Below, piece after piece: positions 27,283 through 35,643 of a stretch of DNA of 64,000 bases (the first letter of the stretch is position 1; every line of letters starts with the position of its first letter). Under the pieces are notes generated by a model. That model worked only from the letters and a program-made list of their open reading frames with translations. It was not told the origin of the DNA and did no database searches. A program made the translations under genes and the position numbers. Source of the DNA: Flavobacterium crocinum (GTDB taxonomy: Bacteria > Bacteroidota > Bacteroidia > Flavobacteriales > Flavobacteriaceae); assembly GCF_003122385.1 (NCBI RefSeq), contig NZ_CP029255.1, positions 3,658,001 through 3,722,000 of the forward strand, read 5' to 3'.

Positions 27283-27738
27283 TTAAAAAAAAGCTTCATT
27301 CATAAAATCCTCCAGCCCCGATTCTTCCAGTATTTCAATTGAAAATTCTCCGAAACGTTTGGGTAACCAGATGATTCGTACACCACTTGGAGAATTGAGT
27401 TGTTCTTTGGATAAAGGATTTCCATTTTCATCTTCCGGCTGAAGACCGGAATCCGTTAATTCGTCATAAACTGCTTCTATGTCCGGAGTTGAATAGCAAT
27501 GACGGTAAATAGTTCCTTCGCCTTTGCTGTCCAGAAGATTTTTGAGATTTCCCGTAAAAGGTTGTACAAGCATGAATTTTTCCTGTCCAATTTTTACAAC
27601 GACATACGTCACATGAAGATCGTCTCTTTGCCAGACAAACTTTTTTGAGATTTCTGCCTTGAGTATTTTGGAATAATAATCGCAGGCAGTTTGAAGATCT
27701 TTTACTAAAATATCGATATGACTAAATTTTAAGTCCAT
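27283..27738 (-). CDS. VOC-family (glyoxalase/dioxygenase fold) protein
   Basis: This 151-residue cytoplasmic protein has the vicinal-oxygen-chelate fold: an N-terminal FSHIDILVKDLQTACDYYSKIL module with a likely metal ligand H7, and a second half ending in FSIEILEE, where the glutamate is another usual ligand. Family members bind a metal and act on glyoxals, fosfomycin, bleomycin or aromatic diols; the substrate here is not predictable. It lies convergent with the M16 protease gene and downstream of a lipoprotein gene on the same strand, with 46 bases between them. Confidence 0.8.
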   Translation of the reverse strand: MDLKFSHIDILVKDLQTACDYYSKILKAEISKKFVWQRDDLHVTYVVVKIGQEKFMLVQPFTGNLKNLLDSKGEGTIYRHCYSTPDIEAVYDELTDSGLQPEDENGNPLSKEQLNSPSGVRIIWLPKRFGEFSIEILEESGLEDFMNEAFF

Positions 27739-27784
27739 TTATAATTTAAATATAGTGGTGTATAATTTGGAATAAGATATAGAC

Positions 27785-28786
27785 TTATTGGGGATTTGTA
27801 AATTTGATGTTATGCAAATCAAGCGTGTCGGCTTTTTGTGTGTTCATCTCGTATACAATTTCTATTTCATTTTCAGATACAAATTTTATATCCTTACCAC
27901 ATCCATGGGCACAGGATTCTACAATAACAGGAAAGTACAAACTTTTATTCTTGTCATATGCAATAATGTTATGGCGAAAATAGGAAACAATTTTAAAATC
28001 GGCATTTTCAATTACTTGGTCGTCATCGTAAAGACCATTAAATTTAAAGAGATCTTCAGTGTAATAAGTACTTGTAATAGTAAAGGAAGCTGAAGTTTCT
28101 CCATCTTCATGAGTATTATCTTTATACCATTTTTGTTCAAAATTTTTATAATAGTTAATGTCCTTTTCTTTTTCTGCTGGCTTGTATATCCATTTGCTTT
28201 TAGACGCAAACTGATATAATTCAGTATAGACTTTCGTATTAGATTCCAGGATTTTATCTTTTGTAAAATCACCATCAATAAAATCACCGGATCTTAAAGT
28301 ATACTCTCCAATATATCCTAATTTGTAAAAATTTAAATTATTGGTATTAATCATAATATAGCTTAGATATGATGAGGGATCTCCGTTACCCATAGGAGAT
28401 TCTTTTAATGCAAATAAGAAATAATCTGTGCCCTGGATTTTTTTTCTTAAAAAATGAGGATCAACGTTGATGTAATTAAATTCACTTATCAGTAAAGTAT
28501 CCTGTTGAACAATTTTCAGGTTTTTATATTTTGAAACAATTATTGTGATTTTATCCGCACCAAGACTAAATTTATCTTCATCACCCGCTCCATTAGCAGA
28601 TATTTTAATTACTTCAGTATTGTTTTCATTGCTAAAAGTGAATAAAGTGACAATTGGATCATCAGTTGCTATTTTGGTATTTTGATGTTCGTTTTCTTTA
28701 TGAATTGTTTTTTCATCTTTTTTACAAGAATAAAAAGTGATTAGAACGAAAAAAAATACGGTTAGTCTGGTATTAAAAGTGCTCAA
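27785..28786 (-). CDS. Hypothetical lipoprotein
   Basis: This 333-residue protein has a lipoprotein signal (lipobox FYSCKK, C21) followed by an acidic, lysine-rich linker and a mixed beta-rich domain with no motif I recognise. Two cysteines near the C-terminus (VESCAHGCGKDIKF) could form a disulfide or bind metal. It shares its strand with the VOC gene and is divergent from the flavin oxidoreductase at 28925. Function unknown; a periplasmic-facing, inner or outer membrane-anchored protein is what the signal implies. Confidence 0.8.
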   Translation of the reverse strand: MSTFNTRLTVFFFVLITFYSCKKDEKTIHKENEHQNTKIATDDPIVTLFTFSNENNTEVIKISANGAGDEDKFSLGADKITIIVSKYKNLKIVQQDTLLISEFNYINVDPHFLRKKIQGTDYFLFALKESPMGNGDPSSYLSYIMINTNNLNFYKLGYIGEYTLRSGDFIDGDFTKDKILESNTKVYTELYQFASKSKWIYKPAEKEKDINYYKNFEQKWYKDNTHEDGETSASFTITSTYYTEDLFKFNGLYDDDQVIENADFKIVSYFRHNIIAYDKNKSLYFPVIVESCAHGCGKDIKFVSENEIEIVYEMNTQKADTLDLHNIKFTNPQ

Positions 28787-28887
28787 TTAATCTTTAAGTT
28801 TTAGGTTATAAACGAAGATAAAATTTATTTTTTATTCTAAAACACATAAATATTAAATCCTTAATAAATGCACTCAATAATGATGCG

Positions 28888-28895
28888 TATATTTG
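28888..28895 (+). promoter_or_regulatory. Putative -7 box of the luciferase-like oxidoreductase
   Basis: TATATTTG fits TAnnTTTG exactly and lies 29 bases before the ATG at 28925, the usual distance for a start point near 28902. No TTG is found at the -33 spacing. Confidence 0.45.
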
Positions 28896-28924
28896 GGATA
28901 ATAAAATAACAAGAAGTGTAATCT

Positions 28925-29947
28925 ATGAAAAAAATAGGATTTTTATCGTTTGGACATTGGGCCAATCATCCTTCCTATAAGGCTCGTACAGCAAGTGATA
29001 CATTGCTTCAATCTATAGATTTAGCTGTTGCCGCAGAAGAAATCGGGATAGATGGCGCCTATTTTCGTGTGCATCATTTTGCACGACAATTAGCATCACC
29101 ATTTCCTTTACTTTCGGCGATTGGTGCCAAAACAGAGAAAATTGAGATTGGAACAGGAGTAATCGATATGCGTTACGAGAATCCTTTATACATGGTAGAA
29201 GATGCCGGTGCAGCCGACATCATTTCAGAAGGACGTTTGCAATTAGGAATCAGCAGAGGATCGCCGGAACAAGTTATAGACGGCTGGGGATATTTTGGAT
29301 ATAAACCGGAAGAGGGAGAAACTGACGCCGATATGGGACGTAAAAAAGCTTTGGAATTTTTGGATAAACTGAGCGGAGAAGGATTTGCAGAACCCAATCC
29401 GTATCCAATGTTTCCAAATCCACCGGGTTTATTGCGTCTTGAACCACATTCAGAAGGATTGCGAGAGCGTATCTGGTGGGGTGCAGCATCAAATGCAACT
29501 GCTATTTGGGCTGCAGAAAACGGAATGCACCTGCAAAGTTCTACTTTGAAGTTTGACGAAAACGGAAAACCATTCCACATTCAGCAGGCAGAACAAATCA
29601 GATTGTATAAAGAAGCCTGGAAAAAAGCCGGACATGATCGAGAAGCCAGAGTTTCTGTAAGCCGATCCATATTTGCCTTAGTCAATGATCAGGATAAATT
29701 CTATTTTGGAGATCAGGGCAAAGCAGCTGATAGTTTTGGTTATATCGAAAGTGATAAACGTGCTATCTTTGGAAGAGGATACGCAGCGGAACCGGAAACA
29801 CTAATAAAACAGTTGGCCGAGGATGAGGCAATTCAGGAAGCAGACACGTTATTGCTTACAATTCCAAATACTTTGGGAGTAGAGTATAATGTTCATATAT
29901 TGTCTTCTATCTTAAAATATATTGCACCGGAACTTGGTTGGCGTTAA
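28925..29947 (+). CDS. LLM-class (luciferase-like) flavin-dependent oxidoreductase
   Basis: This 340-residue protein has the TIM-barrel of the bacterial luciferase-like monooxygenase family, with FRVHHFARQLASPFPLLSAIGAKTEKIEIGTGVIDMRYENP early in the chain (family signature IGTGV.dmRyenP, about residues 78-90) and ISRGSPEQ after LQLG. Members use FMN and oxidise varied substrates. Close relatives in Bacteroidota are annotated only by class. The gene stands alone, with a TAnnTTTG box upstream and a strong hairpin downstream. Confidence 0.88.
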   Translation: MKKIGFLSFGHWANHPSYKARTASDTLLQSIDLAVAAEEIGIDGAYFRVHHFARQLASPFPLLSAIGAKTEKIEIGTGVIDMRYENPLYMVEDAGAADIISEGRLQLGISRGSPEQVIDGWGYFGYKPEEGETDADMGRKKALEFLDKLSGEGFAEPNPYPMFPNPPGLLRLEPHSEGLRERIWWGAASNATAIWAAENGMHLQSSTLKFDENGKPFHIQQAEQIRLYKEAWKKAGHDREARVSVSRSIFALVNDQDKFYFGDQGKAADSFGYIESDKRAIFGRGYAAEPETLIKQLAEDEAIQEADTLLLTIPNTLGVEYNVHILSSILKYIAPELGWR

Positions 29948-29954
29948 GTTTTTA

Positions 29955-29995
29955 AAAATATAAAAGACGATTTTTATAATCGTCTTTTATATTTT
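29955..29995. terminator. Bidirectional terminator shared by convergent genes
   Basis: A perfect 18-bp stem (29955-29972 with 29978-29995; core AAAAGACGATT) closes a 5-base loop. The right arm includes the stop codon of the minus-strand glycosylase gene (29987-29989). T-runs or A-runs on both sides allow termination in both directions. Confidence 0.85.
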
Positions 29996-30619
29996 ATTGG
30001 GTTTACTAACATATTTATTTCCTTTAATAAAAAAGCGCCACGGTAAAAGCGCATCTTCCTGGGCATACGCAACACCAACACGCGGAGTGGCACCAATTTC
30101 TTCTTCATCATATCGAATACCATGATCTTCAATCCAGATTTCGTCTCCTGTTAAATCTTTTTTATTAAAAGAAGAATCAATTCCCAAAGCCTTTGCTGCG
30201 GAACCGGGACCAGCTGAAATAGCAACTTTTGAAGAAGACATATTTCTCCTTTCTTCCATAATTTCTTTACCTTCAAAAGGCTCAATTGCTCTTATTAAAA
30301 TAGCATGCGGTTCACCTTCAACAGAAGTTACAATATTGAAAAGGTAATGAATGCCATAACATAAATAAACATAAGAAACCCCACCATTAGTATACATGGT
30401 TTCAGTCCGGTTCGTTCGTCTGCCGCCGTATGCATGAGAAGCTTTGTCCTGTATACCAAAATAAGCTTCCGTTTCTACAATAATACCGCTTGTTATTTTT
30501 CCGTCAATTTGAGTATAAAGAAGTTTTCCTAAAAGATCTTTGGCCAGAAAAAGTACATCTGGATTTAGATAATAGGAAAAAGGCAATTTATAAGGGGATT
30601 TTTGCAGATTTTCTATCAT
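29987..30619 (-). CDS. DNA-3-methyladenine glycosylase (AAG/MPG family)
   Basis: This 210-residue protein is a full-length member of the alkyladenine DNA glycosylase family, base-excision repair enzymes that remove 3-methyladenine, 7-methylguanine and hypoxanthine. Diagnostic runs are ARDLLGK-like AKDLLGKLLY (about residues 27-36), VETEAYFGIQDKASHAYGG (the glutamate E51 in this block is the expected catalytic base region), TMYTNGGVSYVYLCYGIH and ILIRAIEP. Its last codons lie within the terminator shared with the convergent oxidoreductase gene. It is a housekeeping repair gene without operon partners. Confidence 0.94.
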   Translation of the reverse strand: MIENLQKSPYKLPFSYYLNPDVLFLAKDLLGKLLYTQIDGKITSGIIVETEAYFGIQDKASHAYGGRRTNRTETMYTNGGVSYVYLCYGIHYLFNIVTSVEGEPHAILIRAIEPFEGKEIMEERRNMSSSKVAISAGPGSAAKALGIDSSFNKKDLTGDEIWIEDHGIRYDEEEIGATPRVGVAYAQEDALLPWRFFIKGNKYVSKPNKI

Positions 30620-30800
30620 TGTAAAATTAGAAATTTAATTAAATTTAGAGAGTAAAGATAGCATTTGAATGAAATTGACTTTTAAAAAGGCTAATAATTT
30701 AAATGAGAATGTTTAAATTTAACTTAATTCAATCAAAAGAGCTTTAAAAAACAGATAAAGCTTTTTATTGACATTTTAAGATATTGCAGAAAAAACAAAT

Positions 30801-32198
30801 ATGTTGGAGAAAACAGAAGAAAAAAAAGAACAAAATGCCGTACATCTTTTACCCTGGGTTACTGCAATAGCTATGTTTATTCAGTCTTTGGATGGAACTA
30901 TTCTCAATACTTCTTTGCCTTCTATAGCAAAAGATATGGGATACTCTCCAACAGAAATGCATTCTGTAATTGTTACTTACACATTAACACTCGCGATGTT
31001 CATACCGTTGTCGGGCTGGCTGGCAGATAAATTTGGCACCCGAACCATGTTTATGATTGCGGTTTTTTTATTTGTAACAGGTTCTTTGTTTTGTGCTTTG
31101 TCTGTTGATTTGCAAAGTTTTAATTTGGCTCGTGTCTTACAAGCTATTGGAGCATCCATGATGGTTCCAATTGCAAGGCTGGCTATTTTGTATCAATATC
31201 CAAAAAGCGAACTTTTAAAAACTATGAACTTTATTACTGTTTTTGGGCTTTTAGGAATGGTGGCGGGGCCAAGCCTGGGCGGATTTCTTTCCGATAATTT
31301 GTCCTGGCACTGGATCTTTTTAGTGAACGTTCCAATTGGTCTTATTGGAATTTCTATGGCCTATAAAATTATGCCCAATTTTAAACATGCAGTTGGAAGA
31401 TTTGATTTTAGAGGATTGGTATATTTTAGTTTAGCCCTAATATTCATTACAATGGTTCTCGAACTCATCGCAAGTGGAAGAACTCATATGATGGTCATTT
31501 TAGGATTACTTTTTCTTTCCGGTTTATTATCACTTTTCTATTATATCCATTATAAAAGAACCGAAAAACCTATTATAGATTTAAGGCTTCTAAATATCCG
31601 AACGTTGAAAATAGGTTTAAAAGGAAGTTTGATAACAAGACTTGGAATTGGCGGATTGCCCTTATTATTGCCTTTAATGCTGCAAACCAGTTTTGGTTAT
31701 TCAGCTTCGGTATCCGGTTTGCTTTTGCTTCCGTCTGCTTTGTCCAACGTGGCAGTTAAACCTTTTATGGTAAGTATTATAAAATTCTTTGGCTACAGAA
31801 CCGTTTTAATCAGTAATACTATAATGCTGGGATTAATATTGATAGTCTTAGGCTTTGTTACCAAAGAAACACCGTTGCCTTATTATATTATACTTATGGT
31901 TTTTTATGGCGCTTTTACATCCATTCAAATGTCGGCCATGAACACCATAACATTATCTGATCTGGATCAGGATACGGCTAGTGGAGGAAATACAATGCTG
32001 GTTATCATGCAGCAATTATCAGTAAGTTTTGGAGTTTCTGTGGCAAGTTTAGTATTGTCTTTATTTCAGTCCGGAATATTTGAACTAAATACAGCAAAAG
32101 CCTTTCAGTATACTTTTATAGTTCTTGCTGTTTTTACCATTTTGTCCAGTATCACTTTCTCCAGATTAAGTAAAACGGATGGAGCAGGTTATATGTAA
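30801..32198 (+). CDS. DHA2-family MFS multidrug exporter
   Basis: This 465-residue inner-membrane protein has about 14 hydrophobic segments as in the EmrB/QacA (DHA2) group. Motif A is GWLADKFGTRTMF (about residues 72-84), helix 1 contains FIQSLDGTILNTSLPSIA (with the LDxTIVNVALP-type signature of the group), and motif C-like sequence MVAGPSLGGFL follows in helix 5. It exports drugs or metabolites by proton antiport. No EmrA-like adaptor is encoded beside it, so it probably acts as a single component. Confidence 0.92.
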   Translation: MLEKTEEKKEQNAVHLLPWVTAIAMFIQSLDGTILNTSLPSIAKDMGYSPTEMHSVIVTYTLTLAMFIPLSGWLADKFGTRTMFMIAVFLFVTGSLFCALSVDLQSFNLARVLQAIGASMMVPIARLAILYQYPKSELLKTMNFITVFGLLGMVAGPSLGGFLSDNLSWHWIFLVNVPIGLIGISMAYKIMPNFKHAVGRFDFRGLVYFSLALIFITMVLELIASGRTHMMVILGLLFLSGLLSLFYYIHYKRTEKPIIDLRLLNIRTLKIGLKGSLITRLGIGGLPLLLPLMLQTSFGYSASVSGLLLLPSALSNVAVKPFMVSIIKFFGYRTVLISNTIMLGLILIVLGFVTKETPLPYYIILMVFYGAFTSIQMSAMNTITLSDLDQDTASGGNTMLVIMQQLSVSFGVSVASLVLSLFQSGIFELNTAKAFQYTFIVLAVFTILSSITFSRLSKTDGAGYM

Positions 32199-32207
32199 TT
32201 TTATGAA

Positions 32208-33425
32208 TTAAAATAACTCCAGCTGATTTGGATTGTTCGGTTTATTTTTAGGCGGTTTGGCATCTCCAAAAACGGTCCTTCCTCCGTATTTATAAGATTC
32301 CGCTCTTTCTTTCTCAATTAAGGCATCAAGATTAGTGTTAGGTGTAAAGCTTTGTTCTGCTTTTCTTGAGATTTCGGATAGCTTTTTAATGGCATCGATT
32401 TTATCAGAGTTCCCAATTTTGGCACGGTTGATAGCACGTTGTAAAGTATCAATAGTTTCATCATAGATTTTTACAGGAACCGGAAACGGATGTCCGTCTT
32501 TTCCTCCGTGCGCAAAGGAGAAACGTGCAGGATCTTCAAATCGGGTAGGAGTACCGTAAATGACTTCACTTACTAATGCTAAAGACTGTAGCGCTCTTGG
32601 TCCCATTCCTTTTAAAAGCAGCAATTCTTCGAAATCCTCAGGTTTATTTTCGTGAGTTGTCCACAGCATGGCACCGAGCCTTTTCATATTAACATCTTCC
32701 AGTCTCACATCATGATGAGCTGGCATAGTAAGATGCTGCATTTCTTTTATAATTTTAAAAGGAGATTCTTTTACTAATTCTAAAATACCTTCCCGTGATT
32801 TTTCAGCAGCCTGAGCGGTAAGATTTAAGATCTTACCTTGATTTTCTCCATAAATAAAAGTATGAGGTTCATTGATAAATGATTTCAAATCCTGCGAATG
32901 CCAATGATATCTTCGGGCTGTTTTGGAGTGAGGATTCATTCCCTGTTGTATCACTGCCCATTGGCCTTTGTTATCTACAATAAAATTATGCTGATACAAT
33001 TGAAATCCGTCCTGAATGGCTGTGTTGTCTACTTTAGCGGTTAATTTGCTGCAGTTTGCAAGATTATTTCCGTCCAGACCGGTTTTGTCTCCCACAAATA
33101 AAAGTTCCTGGGGAGTTAAAAGAGAATTTTTGCCTTTACCGCCGCAAATGTAAATTCCAAGTTCTTTTGAATGCGGATTAACAGATTTTTTTAATGCTCC
33201 AAGTACAGATGTTGTAATTCCGGAAGAGTGCCAGTCCATTCCCATAACCGCACCAAAACTCTGAAACCAGAAAGGATTACTTAGCTTGCTGATTACTTCG
33301 GATGTAGAAAATTCCAAAGCAATTGTTTCCACAATAGCCAAACCAAGTTTAGACATTCGCTCAGAAAGCCAGAGCGGAACTTGTCCATAATGTAAAGGAA
33401 GATCTGCTGTACCGGAACGCTTCAT
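32208..33425 (-). CDS. DUF763 domain protein
   Basis: This 405-residue cytoplasmic protein matches the DUF763 family from its first residues (MKRSGTADLPLHYGQVPLWL) through GMDWHSSGITTSVLGALK and the histidine-rich ARRYHWHSQDL. The family is spread through bacteria and archaea. Its function is not established; the helix-hairpin-helix-like LLLKGMGPRALQSLALVSEVIYG near residue 270 suggests nucleic acid binding, as inference. The gene is convergent with the MFS exporter with only 9 bases between stops. A minus-strand terminator shape lies 30 bases upstream of its start. Confidence 0.9.
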   Translation of the reverse strand: MKRSGTADLPLHYGQVPLWLSERMSKLGLAIVETIALEFSTSEVISKLSNPFWFQSFGAVMGMDWHSSGITTSVLGALKKSVNPHSKELGIYICGGKGKNSLLTPQELLFVGDKTGLDGNNLANCSKLTAKVDNTAIQDGFQLYQHNFIVDNKGQWAVIQQGMNPHSKTARRYHWHSQDLKSFINEPHTFIYGENQGKILNLTAQAAEKSREGILELVKESPFKIIKEMQHLTMPAHHDVRLEDVNMKRLGAMLWTTHENKPEDFEELLLLKGMGPRALQSLALVSEVIYGTPTRFEDPARFSFAHGGKDGHPFPVPVKIYDETIDTLQRAINRAKIGNSDKIDAIKKLSEISRKAEQSFTPNTNLDALIEKERAESYKYGGRTVFGDAKPPKNKPNNPNQLELF

Positions 33426-33454
33426 GTGATTGTTGTGTTTCTACAAAATTAAGT

Positions 33455-33487
33455 AAAAAAAAATCCCATTTGAATTGAAATGGGATT
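33455..33487 (-). terminator. Minus-strand terminator hairpin upstream of the DUF763 gene
   Basis: AATCCCATTT (33462-33471) pairs with AAATGGGATT (33478-33487). The A-run at 33455-33463 becomes a U-run on the minus strand. It would stop a minus-strand transcript arriving from the right, or act as a leader terminator for the DUF763 gene. Confidence 0.6.
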
Positions 33488-33589
33488 GTAAGTTTGATAA
33501 AGCATATAAATTATAATTAATGCAGGCAATTTTGTCCTATAATATTCAAAATATTGTTAGTAAGTATTTTTATTAATAAATAGCATAAA

Positions 33590-33623
33590 CTTCTCATTTT
33601 GAAAAACCTTCTTCTCATTTTGA
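33590..33623. repeat. 13-bp direct repeat with 21-bp period
   Basis: CTTCTCATTTTGA occurs at 33590-33602 and 33611-33623, two helical turns apart, the spacing used by LytTR-type and similar regulators. An inverted partial copy (AAATGAGAA) lies at 33901-33909. Confidence 0.45.
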
Positions 33624-33754
33624 TAGGTAATTAGAGCATCAATAAAATTGGATTATTGTTTAAGTTATTGGTAGCTAGTTTGTTGTGCGTGTTTTTAGGC
33701 TTTTGGCATGTATTTTGGCTTAAGTGAATGGAAATTAATACGCTAAAAAATAAT

Positions 33755-33901
33755 ATGAAAACAAATAAAACAAGAAGCAGAGAAATTACGAAGCAATATG
33801 TATCAACAAAATCCGGAAAGAATAAAGACAAGGTGATAAATGTAATGGTATTTAGTATAGTCTTTTTTATTGCCATTTTACTGATATCACAAATTGTTTA
33901 A
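33755..33901 (+). CDS. Possible 48-residue single-span membrane protein
   Basis: A 48-codon frame encodes a basic N-terminal half (MKTNKTRSREITKQYVSTK) followed by one hydrophobic helix (about residues 31-47, MVFSIVFFIAILLISQI). This is a usual form for small inner-membrane proteins. It lies 131 bases downstream of a 13-bp direct repeat. The opposite strand has an 81-codon hydrophobic frame over the same bases (33631-33876), which I take to be its shadow. No family is recognised and the ribosome binding site is poor, so the call is tentative. Confidence 0.35.
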   Translation: MKTNKTRSREITKQYVSTKSGKNKDKVINVMVFSIVFFIAILLISQIV

Positions 33902-33956
33902 AATGAGAATGGTGATACAAAGAAAACGGAACTAACAAAGTTTAGATAAAATCATT

Positions 33957-34622
33957 ATGAAAATTATAAACCCCGTAATAAATCCTGATATAAACCTGAG
34001 TAAAAAAAGCTTTTTTTCTGTTTTACCTCAAAATCATATCATACTTTCAGCTGTTGAAGAAAAAACAACTCCGATTGATTTTACTATCGAAAAAGCCCGA
34101 TCTGTACATAGTTTCTGGATAAGAGAAATATGCGAAGTAACCTTATCATCCGCGATTGCGAGAGGAACAGGTATTTCGAAACGTTCCCCGGAACTGCTCG
34201 AAACTAAAATGAACAAGGGGGAAGCCGTTATTGCATTTGCTTCTGATGGTAGATGGGCCGGTTTTTCGTTTATTTCTTCATGGAAAGACGGACAGTTTGT
34301 TTCAAATTCAGGACTTATTATTGCGCCTGAATTTCGTCATACCGGTCTTGCAAAAAAAATCAAAAACAAAATATTTGAACTGAGTCGGGAAAAGTATCCA
34401 AATGCTAAAATATTCAGTTTAACTTCCGGACTTGCTGTAATGAAAATGAATCATGAATTAGGATTTGAACCTGTTACGTTTTCAGAATTACCTTCAGATG
34501 AATTGTTCTGGGAAAGTTGTAATTCATGTATAAATTGTTCGATACTAAAAAGTAAAGAAAGAAAAAATTGTTTGTGTACCGCTATGCTTTATGATTCTGA
34601 ACAAAAAATGGATACAGTCTGA
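33957..34622 (+). CDS. GNAT-family N-acetyltransferase, arginine-cluster type
   Basis: This 221-residue protein has an acetyl-CoA binding GNAT fold with SGLIIAPEFRHTGLAKKIKNKIFELS (motif A, about residues 119-144). The C-terminal run ERKNCLCTAMLYD and the cysteines CNSCINCS resemble, from memory, the GNAT protein encoded at the head of arginine biosynthesis clusters in Bacteroidota, where it is thought to acylate glutamate or ornithine. No arg genes are beside it here, so it would be a stand-alone paralog. The five cysteines near the C-terminus could bind a metal. It is convergent with the XRE gene with 21 bases between them. Confidence 0.8.
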   Translation: MKIINPVINPDINLSKKSFFSVLPQNHIILSAVEEKTTPIDFTIEKARSVHSFWIREICEVTLSSAIARGTGISKRSPELLETKMNKGEAVIAFASDGRWAGFSFISSWKDGQFVSNSGLIIAPEFRHTGLAKKIKNKIFELSREKYPNAKIFSLTSGLAVMKMNHELGFEPVTFSELPSDELFWESCNSCINCSILKSKERKNCLCTAMLYDSEQKMDTV

Positions 34623-34643
34623 ATTTTTTTGATTTAATCATCC

Positions 34644-34994
34644 TTATAATTTTTTTAATTGTTTTCTTAATTCTTTAATTGTTTTTTTTTGCTCTTTAAT
34701 GCGTTCTTCATATTGCTCAGTTATTTTTTTTGATAGTTGAGTTAAAATCGCATTAGATAATTTTTCTATTAGAGTTATTTCAGAATTTAAGTTTTCATTT
34801 TCTAAGAGCTCTTTCGGTTCAATTTTAAAGATTTCTGAAATTTTAAGAATGTGAGATGCCCAAGAATGATTTTCACCACTTTCCATTCTTGCATAAGCAG
34901 ACTGGGAGATATCAAGATAATCAGCTATTTCTTCTTGTGATAGTCCTTTGCTTTTTCGTAGTTTTTTAAGTTTTATGCCTACATCTATATTCAT
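34644..34994 (-). CDS. XRE-family helix-turn-helix regulator with coiled-coil tail
   Basis: This 116-residue protein has an HTH_3 domain (about residues 8-62, LKKLRKSKGLSQEEIADYL and ISQSAYARMESGE, the recognition helix) and a lysine/glutamate-rich C-terminal coiled coil (about 75-116, KKITEQYEERIKEQKK) likely to mediate dimerisation. It is divergent from the lanthipeptide precursor with a 396-bp spacer, so it is the natural candidate to control that locus. A GGGTA-AAAA-TACCC dyad at 35076-35089 in the spacer may be its site. Confidence 0.88.
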   Translation of the reverse strand: MNIDVGIKLKKLRKSKGLSQEEIADYLDISQSAYARMESGENHSWASHILKISEIFKIEPKELLENENLNSEITLIEKLSNAILTQLSKKITEQYEERIKEQKKTIKELRKQLKKL

Positions 34995-35390
34995 AGTTTA
35001 TAAAATTAAAGTTATAATATAATTAATAGAGGACTGATTCAGATTAATATACTCATTTTATAATATTTTTTTTCTGGGTAAAAATACCCGCATAAAGAGT
35101 AATATAAAGCTTACAATTTTAATAGTTTTGTTACTCTAACTACATATAAAGTTAAATTCTGACTAACTGTTTAATTGTTTTCAGGATTAATCTTTATATG
35201 AATTATAAGATTTGGATTATTTTTTTTTGGAAAGTATTTTTAAGACATAATTACAGTCTACAACTGGAAAAGTTATAATTCACTTAAAATAAAGACTCAT
35301 AAATATTGAATTGTGATTTAGTACTTAAGACTCTTTATTTTTTATTTTAAGTATTCATATTGTATTTTATCAACAAAAAATGTAAATATT
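34995..35390. promoter_or_regulatory. 396-bp regulatory spacer between the XRE gene and the lanthipeptide precursor
   Basis: The divergent spacer holds a small dyad GGGTA(AAAA)TACCC at 35076-35089 and a TAGTTTTG box (TAnnTTTG) at 35123-35130 on the plus strand. It also has a 12-bp perfect inverted repeat ACTTAAAATAAA (35282-35293) with TTTATTTTAAGT (35341-35352) just before the precursor ATG. If the box is used, the precursor mRNA has a leader of about 250 bases that includes the repeat. No open frame of interest is present. Confidence 0.45.
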
Positions 35391-35627
35391 ATGAAAAAAG
35401 AGAAAAAAACTTTAGAATCTTTTGCTTTAAGTAAACAGGCAATTTCAAAACTTCAAATGGAAACTGTTGAAGGAGGTGTGGAAGATGGTTTGACTTACTT
35501 ATTTCCAGGTTGTCATACTCATCCTAAACTTTGTATTATCAACATGACCAATGATCGATATTGTCAGAATGTTACCGTTGTTGGGTGTAGTCCGATCGGT
35601 CCAACTATGGAATGTACTGTCGCTTAA
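35391..35627 (+). CDS. Class I lanthipeptide precursor peptide
   Basis: This 78-residue peptide has a charged leader (residues 1-29) with the element LSKQAISKLQ and a double-glycine end (VEGG, residues 26-29). The cysteine- and Thr-rich core (30-78) carries five cysteines (C41, C48, C58, C66, C75). Each cysteine is preceded by a Thr (T35, T43, T53, T62, T72) at a distance of 6, 5, 5, 4 and 3 residues; S67 and T76 are extra. Class I lanthipeptides form thioether rings between dehydrated Ser/Thr and Cys, so up to five rings are possible. Downstream genes for LanC and split LanB support this. A hairpin after the gene probably favours its expression over the enzymes. Confidence 0.85.
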   Translation: MKKEKKTLESFALSKQAISKLQMETVEGGVEDGLTYLFPGCHTHPKLCIINMTNDRYCQNVTVVGCSPIGPTMECTVA

Positions 35628-35643
35628 TTAATTTTAATATTTT

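Noticed and set aside
33631..33876. 81-codon hydrophobic minus-strand frame
   Set aside because: Overlaps the more natural 48-codon plus-strand frame; leucine/phenylalanine-rich composition is what the antisense of Lys-rich DNA gives.
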